A DNA stretch of 6,964 nucleotides, from positions 1 to 6,964 of the forward strand of contig JAEXRM010000168.1 of NCBI GenBank assembly GCA_023440865.1. Direction: 5' to 3'. Shown here piece after piece: positions 1 to 5,675 of this stretch. Numbering within the stretch: position 1 is the first letter of the stretch; every line of letters begins with the position of its first letter. The translations under genes and the position numbers were made by a program. The notes beneath the pieces are model-generated. The model was not told where the DNA came from and made no database searches. It saw nothing but the letters and a program-made list of their open reading frames with translations. Source of the DNA: Bacillota bacterium. GTDB lineage: Bacteria > Bacillota > Clostridia > DSM-8532.

Positions 1-64
1 TGACTTGTGCCAGGCAGCCCGGCGCAACGGCAGAACTGATGTCCGCCCGATACAGCCTGTTCCC

Positions 65-94
65 ATGATACCAATGGGAGCGGGAACCTGTCAA
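65..94 (-). promoter_or_regulatory. Predicted sigma-A promoter, leftward (divergent)
   Basis: Read on the minus strand, a perfect -35 box TTGACA (94 to 89) is followed after 18 nt by TATCAT (70 to 65), one mismatch from TATAAT. It mirrors the rightward promoter at 124-152, and both -10 boxes lie within the same 8-mer, GTATCATG. Transcription would start near 58 and run off the left edge. No plausible start codon with a ribosome binding site exists on the minus strand between 64 and 1, so the gene served would begin outside the window. This is a consensus match only; no transcript evidence is available. Confidence 0.55.
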
Positions 95-129
95 TCATGC
101 CGCCTGCATGCGCATGCGGCAGTTTGACA
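89..129. repeat. Inverted repeat between divergent promoters (candidate operator)
   Basis: The outer arms TGTCAA (89-94) and TTGACA (124-129) and the inner arms TGCCGC (98-103) and GCGGCA (116-121) are perfectly complementary. They are separated by short mismatched spacers (TCA and GT), giving 12 paired positions. The 12-nt centre carries part of two adjacent GCATGC palindromes (106-111 and 112-117). The outer arms are exactly the -35 boxes of the two facing promoters, so a factor bound here could control both. In RNA it could also form a hairpin, but the promoter geometry makes a DNA-level role more likely. Confidence 0.55.
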
Positions 130-152
130 ACCCCCGGGGCCTCTTGTATCAT
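124..152 (+). promoter_or_regulatory. Predicted sigma-A promoter for the 227-811 gene
   Basis: A perfect -35 box TTGACA (124-129), a 17-nt spacer and a -10 box TATCAT (147-152, one mismatch from consensus). The predicted start near 159 gives a 5' leader of about 68 nt before the ATG at 227. The leader can fold two small hairpins: CGGG/CCCG (166-169 with 177-180) and GGCGG/CCGCC (184-188 with 192-196). No riboswitch family is recognisable in it. This is the best promoter match I found in the window. Confidence 0.65.
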
Positions 153-226
153 GAAGGAACGGCTGCGGGAATCATACCCGAAAGGCGGATCCCGCCCGCG
201 CAGGCCCATACCCGGAAGGAAGCCCC

Positions 227-811
227 ATGGTTCGCTCGAAGTTCGAACAGTTCCTCCAATACCGGCAGAGTCTCCTCATCCAGTATCGGATGGGTGATCT
301 GACCAAGCACGAATTCATCATGGAGAGCTACCATCACCTCGAGCATCTGGGCATCCGGCCGTTCGAGCGCATCGACAACATCCGCAAGGCCATCTACAAC
401 TACCACTACTTCAACGTGCGGGCAAAGTACTGGCAGCGCATGGCGACCTCGCCGCGCCTGCCGGAGCCCGAGCGCATCGCCTGCCGGCAGGAGGCCAACG
501 AGGAGTACCGCCAGAAGGACCATGCCACGCTGAAGCTGCTGCGCCTGATCGATTTCCGGGGGGTGGAGGCATATCCGGTGGTTGTCCGCTCCCGGATGCT
601 GAAGGATTCGCTGATCGAAATCGTGCTGCGGGATCCGGACACCCTGCTGGAGATTCGGGCCATCCAGCCCATGGATGCGGCCGTCGATGGCGACGACCTG
701 GTGCTGCACACGCGCAGCCGCATGATCGCCGACATCCTGCGGGAAAACGGCGTTTTCACCGAGCAGAAGCGGCACTCGCTCACGGGGGACTACATCAACT
801 CGATGGATTAG
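227..811 (+). CDS. Uncharacterised 194-aa protein (DUF6648-like)
   Basis: Cytoplasmic-looking protein with no signal peptide or membrane segment. Residues 1-105 are helix-rich and aromatic (KFEQFLQYRQSLLIQYRMGDLTKHEF, then IYNYHYFNVRAKYW near 56-69). Residues 106-194 look like a mixed alpha/beta domain ending NSMD. The pattern, an N-terminal 'KFE..L.YR.SLL.QY..GD.TK.EF' followed by a YNYHYFN stretch, reminds me of the clostridial DUF6648 family. That is recollection, not a search, and the family has no known function to my knowledge. The ATG at 227 follows GGAAGGA (214-220) at 6-nt spacing, which fixes the start. It has its own predicted promoter at 124-152 and faces the flagellar operon tail-to-tail, so it is a separate transcription unit. 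Real coding is supported by the ribosome binding site, the promoter and a plausible protein composition. Confidence 0.85.
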   Translation: MVRSKFEQFLQYRQSLLIQYRMGDLTKHEFIMESYHHLEHLGIRPFERIDNIRKAIYNYHYFNVRAKYWQRMATSPRLPEPERIACRQEANEEYRQKDHATLKLLRLIDFRGVEAYPVVVRSRMLKDSLIEIVLRDPDTLLEIRAIQPMDAAVDGDDLVLHTRSRMIADILRENGVFTEQKRHSLTGDYINSMD

Positions 812-822
812 TCGGATATCAT

Positions 823-840
823 GCGCAATGCGTATTGCGT
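823..840. terminator. Short hairpin between convergent genes (possible bidirectional terminator)
   Basis: CGCAAT (824-829) pairs with ATTGCG (834-839) around a GCGT tetraloop, with an extra G-T pair at 823/840. It occupies most of the 29 nt between the stop codons of the two convergent genes, where a shared terminator would be expected. The stem is short and there is no clear T-run on either side, so intrinsic termination would be weak. Confidence 0.3.
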
Positions 841-1257
841 TCAGTCCGCCGTGGCCGATTGGCCGCGAAACGCTGTGACGGCTTCCCGCGCACCGGCATC
901 CGGCGGCAACACGTACAGGCCTGCCAAAATGGTTTGCGTCAGGCCTTCCTTGCGGGCAAGAATCTCGAACTCCAGTGTGTCTTCCAGAAAACCGGCCCGT
1001 TTCAGCCGATCCGCCAGCTCCGTCACGCGCAGATCCGCCGGCAGCTCAATCCGCCACCGGCCGTCCTCCAGCACCGTGATGCCTTCCACTCCGGCCTTGG
1101 GCTGCATGACCATGCCCAGCTCCGTGGCCCTGCGCATCACGCGTTCGTCGGAAAAGGAAGGAGACAGCAGCGGGGACAGAACAATTCCCAGCAGGGCTGC
1201 AAGCACCAGTCCCACACCCAGCCCCAACAGCAGGCTCGGTCCGTGCATGCGCTTCAT
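841..1257 (-). CDS. Membrane-anchored MltG-like (YceG N-terminal/LysM-like) protein lacking the catalytic domain
   Basis: 138 aa. One N-terminal transmembrane segment (about residues 8-30, rich in L, V, A and G) is followed by a predicted extracytoplasmic part with ERVMRRATELGM (39-50). A region at about 68-130 (WRIELPADLRVTELADRLKRAGFL, then LAGLYVLPPDAGAREAV) matches, from family knowledge, the 'IP.G.s...iA..L...G.i.....F.......l.aG.Y.l......ei...' pattern of the LysM-like domain that precedes the lytic transglycosylase domain in MltG. Full MltG is over 300 aa; here the protein ends after that domain, so no catalytic glutamate region is present. It may bind or position peptidoglycan or a partner rather than cut glycan. 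The ATG overlaps the upstream stop by four bases (ATGA), with GGGAG six nt upstream, which implies translational coupling. It is the last gene of the operon. The MltG resemblance is moderately sure; the role is inference. Confidence 0.8.
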   Translation of the reverse strand: MKRMHGPSLLLGLGVGLVLAALLGIVLSPLLSPSFSDERVMRRATELGMVMQPKAGVEGITVLEDGRWRIELPADLRVTELADRLKRAGFLEDTLEFEILARKEGLTQTILAGLYVLPPDAGAREAVTAFRGQSATAD

Positions 1258-1916
1258 GTGCCGCTCCCGATGCGGGCGATCAGTTCGATTTCCCCTTTTC
1301 CCATGTGAAGCGCTTTCGCGATTTCCTCATGCGGCATGCCACGCCGTGCCAGCCGCAGCACCTCGGCACGCCGGGAATGGAGCGGCAGCACGCGGCCGCG
1401 GCTGCCGGACGCGCCGTCCGCCACGGGATGAAAATCCGCCGTCTCTTCTTCGGCTGCAGTTCCGGAAAGCCCGTCCGTCGGTGATGCGACGGAGGCCTGC
1501 GGAGATGTGGCACCGGTGTCGGGGACCTCGTCGACGGCTGCCGCGGGGTGTTGCATCCGAGCGAAGGATGCGGCGGGTTCAGGCCCGGCTGCGGTGACGG
1601 CGCGGGACGCGGCAAGTCGTGACTCGAGGACGGCACAGGCACCCGATACCTGGCTGACAAGCCTGTCGGCACGGCGGATGGTCTCCTCCACCTGCATGCG
1701 CTTGTCCTCGCACTGTGACGCGACGTAATCGGCAAACCGGTTCATCTCCCCAACCAGCGCGTCGGCATCATCCATCGCATCCACGAGGGCATCGCGCCGC
1801 TCGCTGACATCCACCCGGTAGTCGTGTGCACGGCTTTTGTCCGCGAATACGAGCACCAGGGCGATGGCCGCAATAAATGCCCCAAACAGGATGATGGCGA
1901 TGTAGAAACCGGTCAT
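1254..1916 (-). CDS. Single-TM coiled-coil protein, DUF6115/SwrB-like
   Basis: 220 aa. An N-terminal membrane anchor (about residues 4-24) is followed by a long charged heptad-like region (34-104), a low-complexity Ala/Pro/Thr/Ser/Glu linker (105-180), and a C-terminal module (184-218). That module reads VLRLARRGMPHEEIAKALHMGKGEIELI and resembles a short helix-turn-helix. This layout and the GKGE[IV]EL ending match what I know of DUF6115-type proteins. It also matches Bacillus SwrB, which is encoded just after sigD and promotes flagellar assembly and swarming. Topology would leave most of the protein in the cytoplasm. The start is the ATG at 1916. A GGAGGG lies 12 nt upstream, longer than ideal, overlapping the end of the preceding gene, and no better start is visible. 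Function by family and position: likely an accessory of flagellar biogenesis at the membrane. Confidence 0.85.
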   Translation of the reverse strand: MTGFYIAIILFGAFIAAIALVLVFADKSRAHDYRVDVSERRDALVDAMDDADALVGEMNRFADYVASQCEDKRMQVEETIRRADRLVSQVSGACAVLESRLAASRAVTAAGPEPAASFARMQHPAAAVDEVPDTGATSPQASVASPTDGLSGTAAEEETADFHPVADGASGSRGRVLPLHSRRAEVLRLARRGMPHEEIAKALHMGKGEIELIARIGSGT

Positions 1917-1935
1917 GTGCGGTGGTTACCCTCCG

Positions 1936-2265
1936 TCAGAGTCGAATGTCGATGGTTCGCCCTTCCGTGGGCTGCTCCGGTTTTTTGTGTGATGCAGCGG
2001 ATGTGTCGGCGGCTTCCCGCCCATCCTGCTCCTTTTCGGTCTTCTTGCGTTCCTTGCGCCGGTCCTCGCGTTTCTCGCGGATCCCGGCCTTTTGGGCGCC
2101 ATCCTGCTGGTGCACCGTCTGGGTCTGCGCCTGTGCGCCGCGGGCGGCCTGATCGGCCTGCTGCTGCTGCTGGGCGATGTTGCGGTGCGTCTCCTCATTT
2201 TGCATGCGGGTCTGCTCGTTCACCTTCGGGACCATGCCATGAAAATCGATCGGGCGCAGGGACAT
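1936..2265 (-). CDS. Small Gln-rich, highly charged protein of the flagellar operon
   Basis: 109 aa, hydrophilic, with no membrane segment or cysteine. The N-terminus is MSLRPIDFHGMVPKVNE. A Gln-rich middle follows (five consecutive Gln at residues 32-36, encoded by five CAG codons), then a strongly basic/acidic stretch REKREDRRKERKKTEKEQD (about 63-81) and a short C-terminal end TIDIRL. It is probably mostly disordered or coiled-coil, with short conserved-looking ends. I recall small proteins with this layout (a start containing M-V-P/Q-[KR]-x, a charged middle and a final [IF]DI[RT][IL]) directly after fapA in other Bacillota flagellar operons, but I know of no assigned function. The start is supported by GAGGTGG a few nt upstream of the ATG, which sits 9 nt after the fapA stop. 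The next gene begins 19 nt downstream. Confidence 0.8.
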   Translation of the reverse strand: MSLRPIDFHGMVPKVNEQTRMQNEETHRNIAQQQQQADQAARGAQAQTQTVHQQDGAQKAGIREKREDRRKERKKTEKEQDGREAADTSAASHKKPEQPTEGRTIDIRL

Positions 2266-2274
2266 GACACCACC

Positions 2275-3882
2275 TCAGATCGGACCGACGCGCACATCCG
2301 CGCCATCGCGATACAGCGTACAATACTGCAGGGTTTCCTTCACATACATCGAACAGCTGCCGATCGAGACGCGCACGCCATTGTAGGCAGAACCCAGGAC
2401 CTTGACCCGGCCGGCGCCCTCCTGTTGCAGACGCGCCTCGATCTCCACCAGCTCCTTGCGGTTTTCCATCAGCCGGCTTTCGTAGAAGAACTTGGCGCGG
2501 GTACTCTTGGCAAGCATTTCGCGCTTGTCCTCCGTAAGCTGGGACACGCTGTCGAGTTTCTTGAGCAGCGCGATGGCCTGGTTGGACTTCACGAGATTCT
2601 CCTCATGCGACGGGATCTCGGCCCGCAGCGTCTTGAGCCGCTCGCGCAGGTTCGGATCGACCCCCACCTCGAGCACCGTGACAGTCGACATGGGGCTGCC
2701 GATGACCTTGGCTTCGATCTCGCGACCGACACGTGCGACACCGCCGACCAGCAAGCCCTTCTTCCCGCCAAGCTCCAGCTTGCCGCCACACTTGATGTCG
2801 CTGTGCATGATGGCTTCGGAGCGGATGTCGCCCTTGGCTTCAAGGGTCGCGTTCTCGATGTACTTGGCGATGATGTCGCCGCCGGCCGAGAGAAGACCCT
2901 TGTTGTTGCCGATCATGCCCCGCTTGAGAATGATGCTGCCACCGGCCTTGATGACAGCCCCCTCGACAACGCCCTCAACCTCGACATTGCCGCCGGCCTC
3001 GACGCTGAAGCCCGCCAGCACGTTGCCACGGACCGTGACATTGCCGACGACATGGATGTTGCCTGTGCTGTTGTCGACATCCGCCTTGACCTCGTATGTC
3101 GCGAACACGCTGATCTTGCCGTCCGCATACAGAATCTGGCCGTCCAGGTCCGCCAGCAGGTACTGCCCGTCCGGACTGGTGATCACATTGCGACCTTTGG
3201 AGAAGACGGCCGGCTTTCCGTCGACCGGCTTCATCTCGGTACCCGTGACCATGCGGCCGAGTGTGCCCGGTACGGGCGGAATGAGCTGGGCAAGCGCCTG
3301 ACCCTTCGTCACGTTCTCGATGATGTTCATGTCCTTGTAATCGACTGTGCCATCCTCGCGAATCGTGGGCTTCCGGTCCTTGTTGATGTCCACCAGCCAA
3401 GTGACATAACCATTCTTGCCGTTGACGGAAGGGATTCCCTCAGCCACCTGGATGTTCTGCCCGTATACGGGAAAACGCTCAAGATCCTCGATCACAACGG
3501 GATTGATGCCAAAAACGACGCCCTTCTCGCGCAGTGCATCCAGCATCATGCTCTTTGTGGGCGCGGCCCCGCCCCCTTCCGGCGGGCGAATCTTGAGAAA
3601 GGCCTTCATCTTGTCGGGAGAAGCACTGGCCTCCACCAGCGCGTCAATGCGCTCCTGTGGCTGCGGATCGGCGATCCGCGCCCACTGGCCGTCCGCCTTG
3701 CGGACTGTTTCGGATATGACTGCAGCATTAAAGGCACGGACACGCATGCGCCGCACCTCATCCATCACTTCGTTTTCGGTTGTGGCGGCTTGCATGCCAC
3801 CTGGTCGATTGACCCGCAGAAAGACCCCGTCGGATCGGTACTCGATCGCGAACAGCGACAGGTCGGGGGAGCCGATATCCAT
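2275..3882 (-). CDS. fapA: FapA family (DUF342) protein
   Basis: 535 aa, soluble. Residues 1-100 are variable. Residues about 108-260 form the FapA N-terminal region (GYVTWLVDINKDRKPTIREDGTVDYKDMN, then VTKGQALAQLIPPVPGTLGRMVTGTEM). Residues about 268-405 are a Gly/Val/Ile repeat array (GNIHVVGNVTVRGNVLAG, VEAGGNVEVEGVVEGAVIKAGG and so on), predicted to fold as a right-handed bactofilin/MinC-like beta-helix. A coiled coil (410-490) and a short beta-rich end (491-535) complete the family architecture. Members occur widely, often beside flagellar or cell-envelope genes. A FapA homologue affects membrane-stress signalling in Vibrio, but the biochemical role is not settled. The start is fixed by AAGGAG eight nt before the ATG at 3882. 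It lies 63 nt after fliA, downstream of a hairpin. Length and domains look complete. Confidence 0.93.
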   Translation of the reverse strand: MDIGSPDLSLFAIEYRSDGVFLRVNRPGGMQAATTENEVMDEVRRMRVRAFNAAVISETVRKADGQWARIADPQPQERIDALVEASASPDKMKAFLKIRPPEGGGAAPTKSMMLDALREKGVVFGINPVVIEDLERFPVYGQNIQVAEGIPSVNGKNGYVTWLVDINKDRKPTIREDGTVDYKDMNIIENVTKGQALAQLIPPVPGTLGRMVTGTEMKPVDGKPAVFSKGRNVITSPDGQYLLADLDGQILYADGKISVFATYEVKADVDNSTGNIHVVGNVTVRGNVLAGFSVEAGGNVEVEGVVEGAVIKAGGSIILKRGMIGNNKGLLSAGGDIIAKYIENATLEAKGDIRSEAIMHSDIKCGGKLELGGKKGLLVGGVARVGREIEAKVIGSPMSTVTVLEVGVDPNLRERLKTLRAEIPSHEENLVKSNQAIALLKKLDSVSQLTEDKREMLAKSTRAKFFYESRLMENRKELVEIEARLQQEGAGRVKVLGSAYNGVRVSIGSCSMYVKETLQYCTLYRDGADVRVGPI

Positions 3883-3897
3883 GGACCACTCTCCTTC

Positions 3898-3923
3898 TGC
3901 ACCCCGCGGAGAACGGGGATGCA
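3898..3923 (-). promoter_or_regulatory. Hairpin in the fliA-fapA gap, just before the fapA ribosome binding site
   Basis: TGCACCCCG (3898-3906) pairs with CGGGG-A-TGCA (3914-3923) around a 7-nt loop, giving nine base pairs with one bulged A. On the transcript it ends just before the AAGGAG of fapA and is not followed by a U-run, so it does not look like an intrinsic terminator. It could act as a 3' end stabiliser for upstream mRNA, a processing site, or a modulator of fapA translation. It is the only strong hairpin I found in an intergenic gap of the operon. Confidence 0.5.
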
Positions 3924-3945
3924 GGTATTCCTCTGTCGTACCCTG

Positions 3946-4719
3946 TCAGCCCATGAGGCTCCGCTGTCGTTCCAGACGTCCGCGCATGCGCAGGATCGCC
4001 TTGGTGTGAAGCTGTGAGATCCTTGATTCGGACACTTTCATGATAGCACTGATCTCCTTGAGGGTCAATTCTTCGTAGTAGTAGAGAGAAATGACAGTCC
4101 GTTCCTTTTCCGGCAGCTTCCCGATGGCATCCGAGAGAATCTCCTGCACCTCGACCAGTTCCATCCTGCGTTCGGGCAATACCTCGGTGGAGGAGGCATC
4201 AGAGAGATCGAGTCCGGTCTCGTGATTCTGCTCAAGAAAATCGTCAAGCGAAACCATCTGGGAGATGTTCATCTCCTGTACTAGCTTGTTGACCTCATCC
4301 ACGGTGATGCCCATGTATTCGGCCACCTGTTGGTCCGTCGCGGCGTGTCCGAGCTGGTTTTCGAGTTCAAACCAAGCCTTCTCCAGCTCCTTGGACTTTT
4401 TGCGGAGCGAGCGCGGGGCCCAATCCTGCTCCCGGATGCTGTCGATGATGGCACCGCGGATTCGCAGGGATGCATAGGTTTCGAACTTGACCTTCTTCGT
4501 CGGGTCGAACTTCTCGATGGCGTCGATCAGGCCGAACACCCCGTATCCGATCATGTCGTCGTATTCGACATTCGACCCGAAATAGATGCTCAGGCGACCG
4601 GCGACATACTTGATCAGATCGGCATACTCGAGGATGAGCTGCTCGCGGACGGAGGGGTCGCGCGTTTCCCCGTATCTCTTCCACAATTCCAGCTGTCGCT
4701 GCAGATCTGTCCCCGGCAT
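3946..4719 (-). CDS. fliA: Flagellar RNA polymerase sigma factor FliA/SigD (sigma-28)
   Basis: 257 aa, normal for the family. Region 2 (about residues 28-105: LIKYVAGRLSIYF, YDDMIGYGVFGLIDAIEKFDP, VKFETYASLRIRGAIIDSIR) binds core polymerase and melts the -10. Region 3 is at about 107-150 (KKSKELEKAWFELE, ATDQQVAEYMGI). Region 4 is at about 203-250 (LPEKERTVISLYYYEELTLKEISAIMKVSESRISQLHTKA) with the helix-turn-helix that reads the -35. It directs transcription of late flagellar and chemotaxis genes and would be held by anti-sigma FlgM, which is not in this window. The start at 4719 has AAGGGAG at 7-nt spacing, and that site overlaps the stop of the preceding gene, so the two are probably coupled. 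An ATG four bases upstream is in a different frame. The identification is firm. Confidence 0.97.
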   Translation of the reverse strand: MPGTDLQRQLELWKRYGETRDPSVREQLILEYADLIKYVAGRLSIYFGSNVEYDDMIGYGVFGLIDAIEKFDPTKKVKFETYASLRIRGAIIDSIREQDWAPRSLRKKSKELEKAWFELENQLGHAATDQQVAEYMGITVDEVNKLVQEMNISQMVSLDDFLEQNHETGLDLSDASSTEVLPERRMELVEVQEILSDAIGKLPEKERTVISLYYYEELTLKEISAIMKVSESRISQLHTKAILRMRGRLERQRSLMG

Positions 4720-4732
4720 TCATGTTCTCCCT

Positions 4733-5197
4733 TCAGTCGTTTCGAAGCTCCTGGCGGATGAAGTCCGCCACGCGGCCCGGGTTGAAGCCGGCATCGGCCT
4801 CGCCCGCCCGCAAATCCACATTCGCGCCGACTGCGCGCTCCGCCTCGGTTTCCCGCTCCTGCCGCCTGCTCTCCGCTTCCTGCCGCAGCCGTTCCTGTTC
4901 GGCCTCCGCCCTGCGTACCGTCACATCGGCCCGCATGGCGTCGAGATTGCTGCGCAGCACCAGACCAAAGACAAAGAATACGGCCATGGCGATCACCATC
5001 CGCGGCATGCACTCCCGGCCCGACAGACCGGACACATACGATGCTGTTCCTGTCAGGATGGCCGCTCCGGCTCCCATCAGCACCGGCAGTTTTCGGATTG
5101 TCCCCACCACCTGTCCATCATCCCGCCCGGCAGACCGCCCCACGGCCTGCCGGCCATCACCGGTGTGATCCCGTAGGTTCCGCATCCCCTCAGACAT
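4733..5197 (-). CDS. Unrecognised two-TM coiled-coil protein between cheD and fliA
   Basis: 154 aa from the ATG at 5197. A basic/polar N-terminus (1-36) is followed by a first hydrophobic segment (about 37-57), a second (about 66-84, MVIAMAVFFVFGLVLRSNL), and a Glu/Arg/Gln-rich heptad stretch (about 88-120). The last 34 residues end FNPGRVADFIRQEL, which looks like a short docking helix. I predict an inner-membrane hairpin with a cytoplasmic coiled coil. It does not match a named family that I can recall, but an unannotated membrane protein is common at this position in Bacillota. The start is uncertain: 5197 overlaps cheD by 8 nt. An ATG at 5185 lies directly against GAGGGG (too close), and one at 5209 has no clear ribosome binding site. 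Its stop sits within the fliA ribosome binding region, implying coupling. Function unknown. Confidence 0.8.
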   Translation of the reverse strand: MSEGMRNLRDHTGDGRQAVGRSAGRDDGQVVGTIRKLPVLMGAGAAILTGTASYVSGLSGRECMPRMVIAMAVFFVFGLVLRSNLDAMRADVTVRRAEAEQERLRQEAESRRQERETEAERAVGANVDLRAGEADAGFNPGRVADFIRQELRND

Positions 5198-5675
5198 AGT
5201 GGACGCCATGACCGATCGTCTTGATCATCAGGCGTCCGTCTTCGGAAAAGAACTCGATCGTCCGCCCATAATTGCCGCCTGTGTCATCTGCAAGAATCGG
5301 GATGCGGTACTTTCCCAGGATGTCCCGCGTGGCCTCGGCGTTGCGCGCACCCACGCGGATGATGTCGTTGCTCGCCGTATAGGCAAACATCTGCGCCCCG
5401 CCGGCGATTTTCGCGGTCAGGACGCGCAGATCCGCACCCGCGTCGCGCATGCCGTCCAGCAGATCGGGGATGCACGTGTCGGCGAATTTTGCCCGGTTCA
5501 TGCCCGTTCTGACGAGCTCGGAGCTTGGCAGCATGATGTGCGCCATGCCAACGATTTTGCGTTTGGGATCGTACAGGCAGATGCCGATGCATGACCCAAG
5601 TCCCAGCGTCGTGAGGGCTCCCGGATGGCTCACAACCTTCCAGTCGGCCATGCCGACCTTGACGATTCCCTCCAT
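5190..5675 (-). CDS. cheD: Chemoreceptor glutamine deamidase CheD
   Basis: 161 aa, normal length. CheD converts specific glutamines of chemoreceptors to glutamate and, in Bacillota, binds CheC and raises its phosphatase activity. The catalytic triad by alignment with the family is Thr23, Cys29 and His46: Cys29 in LGLGSCIGICLYD and His46 in GMAHIMLP. AKIAGGAQMF (88-97) and DDTGGNYGRTIEF (129-141) are typical family motifs. The start ATG shares one base with the cheC stop (TGATG), so translation is probably coupled and keeps the two partner proteins in balance. The enzyme looks intact. Confidence 0.97.
   Translation of the reverse strand: MEGIVKVGMADWKVVSHPGALTTLGLGSCIGICLYDPKRKIVGMAHIMLPSSELVRTGMNRAKFADTCIPDLLDGMRDAGADLRVLTAKIAGGAQMFAYTASNDIIRVGARNAEATRDILGKYRIPILADDTGGNYGRTIEFFSEDGRLMIKTIGHGVHYV

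Noticed and set aside
1..64. Possible end of a gene or RNA at the left edge
   Set aside because: No start codon with a ribosome binding site on the minus strand and no recognisable RNA fold; most simply the untranslated leader of a leftward transcript, too short to call.
97..302. Two short plus-strand frames starting at 97 and 108
   Set aside because: Both start upstream of the predicted transcription start near 159, lack ribosome binding sites and overlap the 194-aa gene in other frames.
149..775. 208-aa minus-strand open frame opposite the 227-811 gene
   Set aside because: The plus-strand gene has a strong ribosome binding site, its own promoter and a sensible protein; the minus frame looks like a codon-bias shadow.
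821..1597. 258-aa plus-strand open frame opposite the MltG-like and DUF6115-like genes
   Set aside because: Arg/Ser/Pro-rich low-complexity shadow without a credible ribosome binding site; the minus-strand genes have coupled starts and recognisable domains.
3924..3949. CTGACA near the fliA stop as a possible -35 for fapA
   Set aside because: No acceptable -10 hexamer lies 16-18 nt downstream on the minus strand.
2092..4017. 641-aa open frame on the plus strand opposite fapA
   Set aside because: It is antisense to the well-supported fapA gene and its neighbours, has a His/Asp/Leu-rich composition typical of the reverse complement of a high-G+C gene, and matches no domain I recognise.
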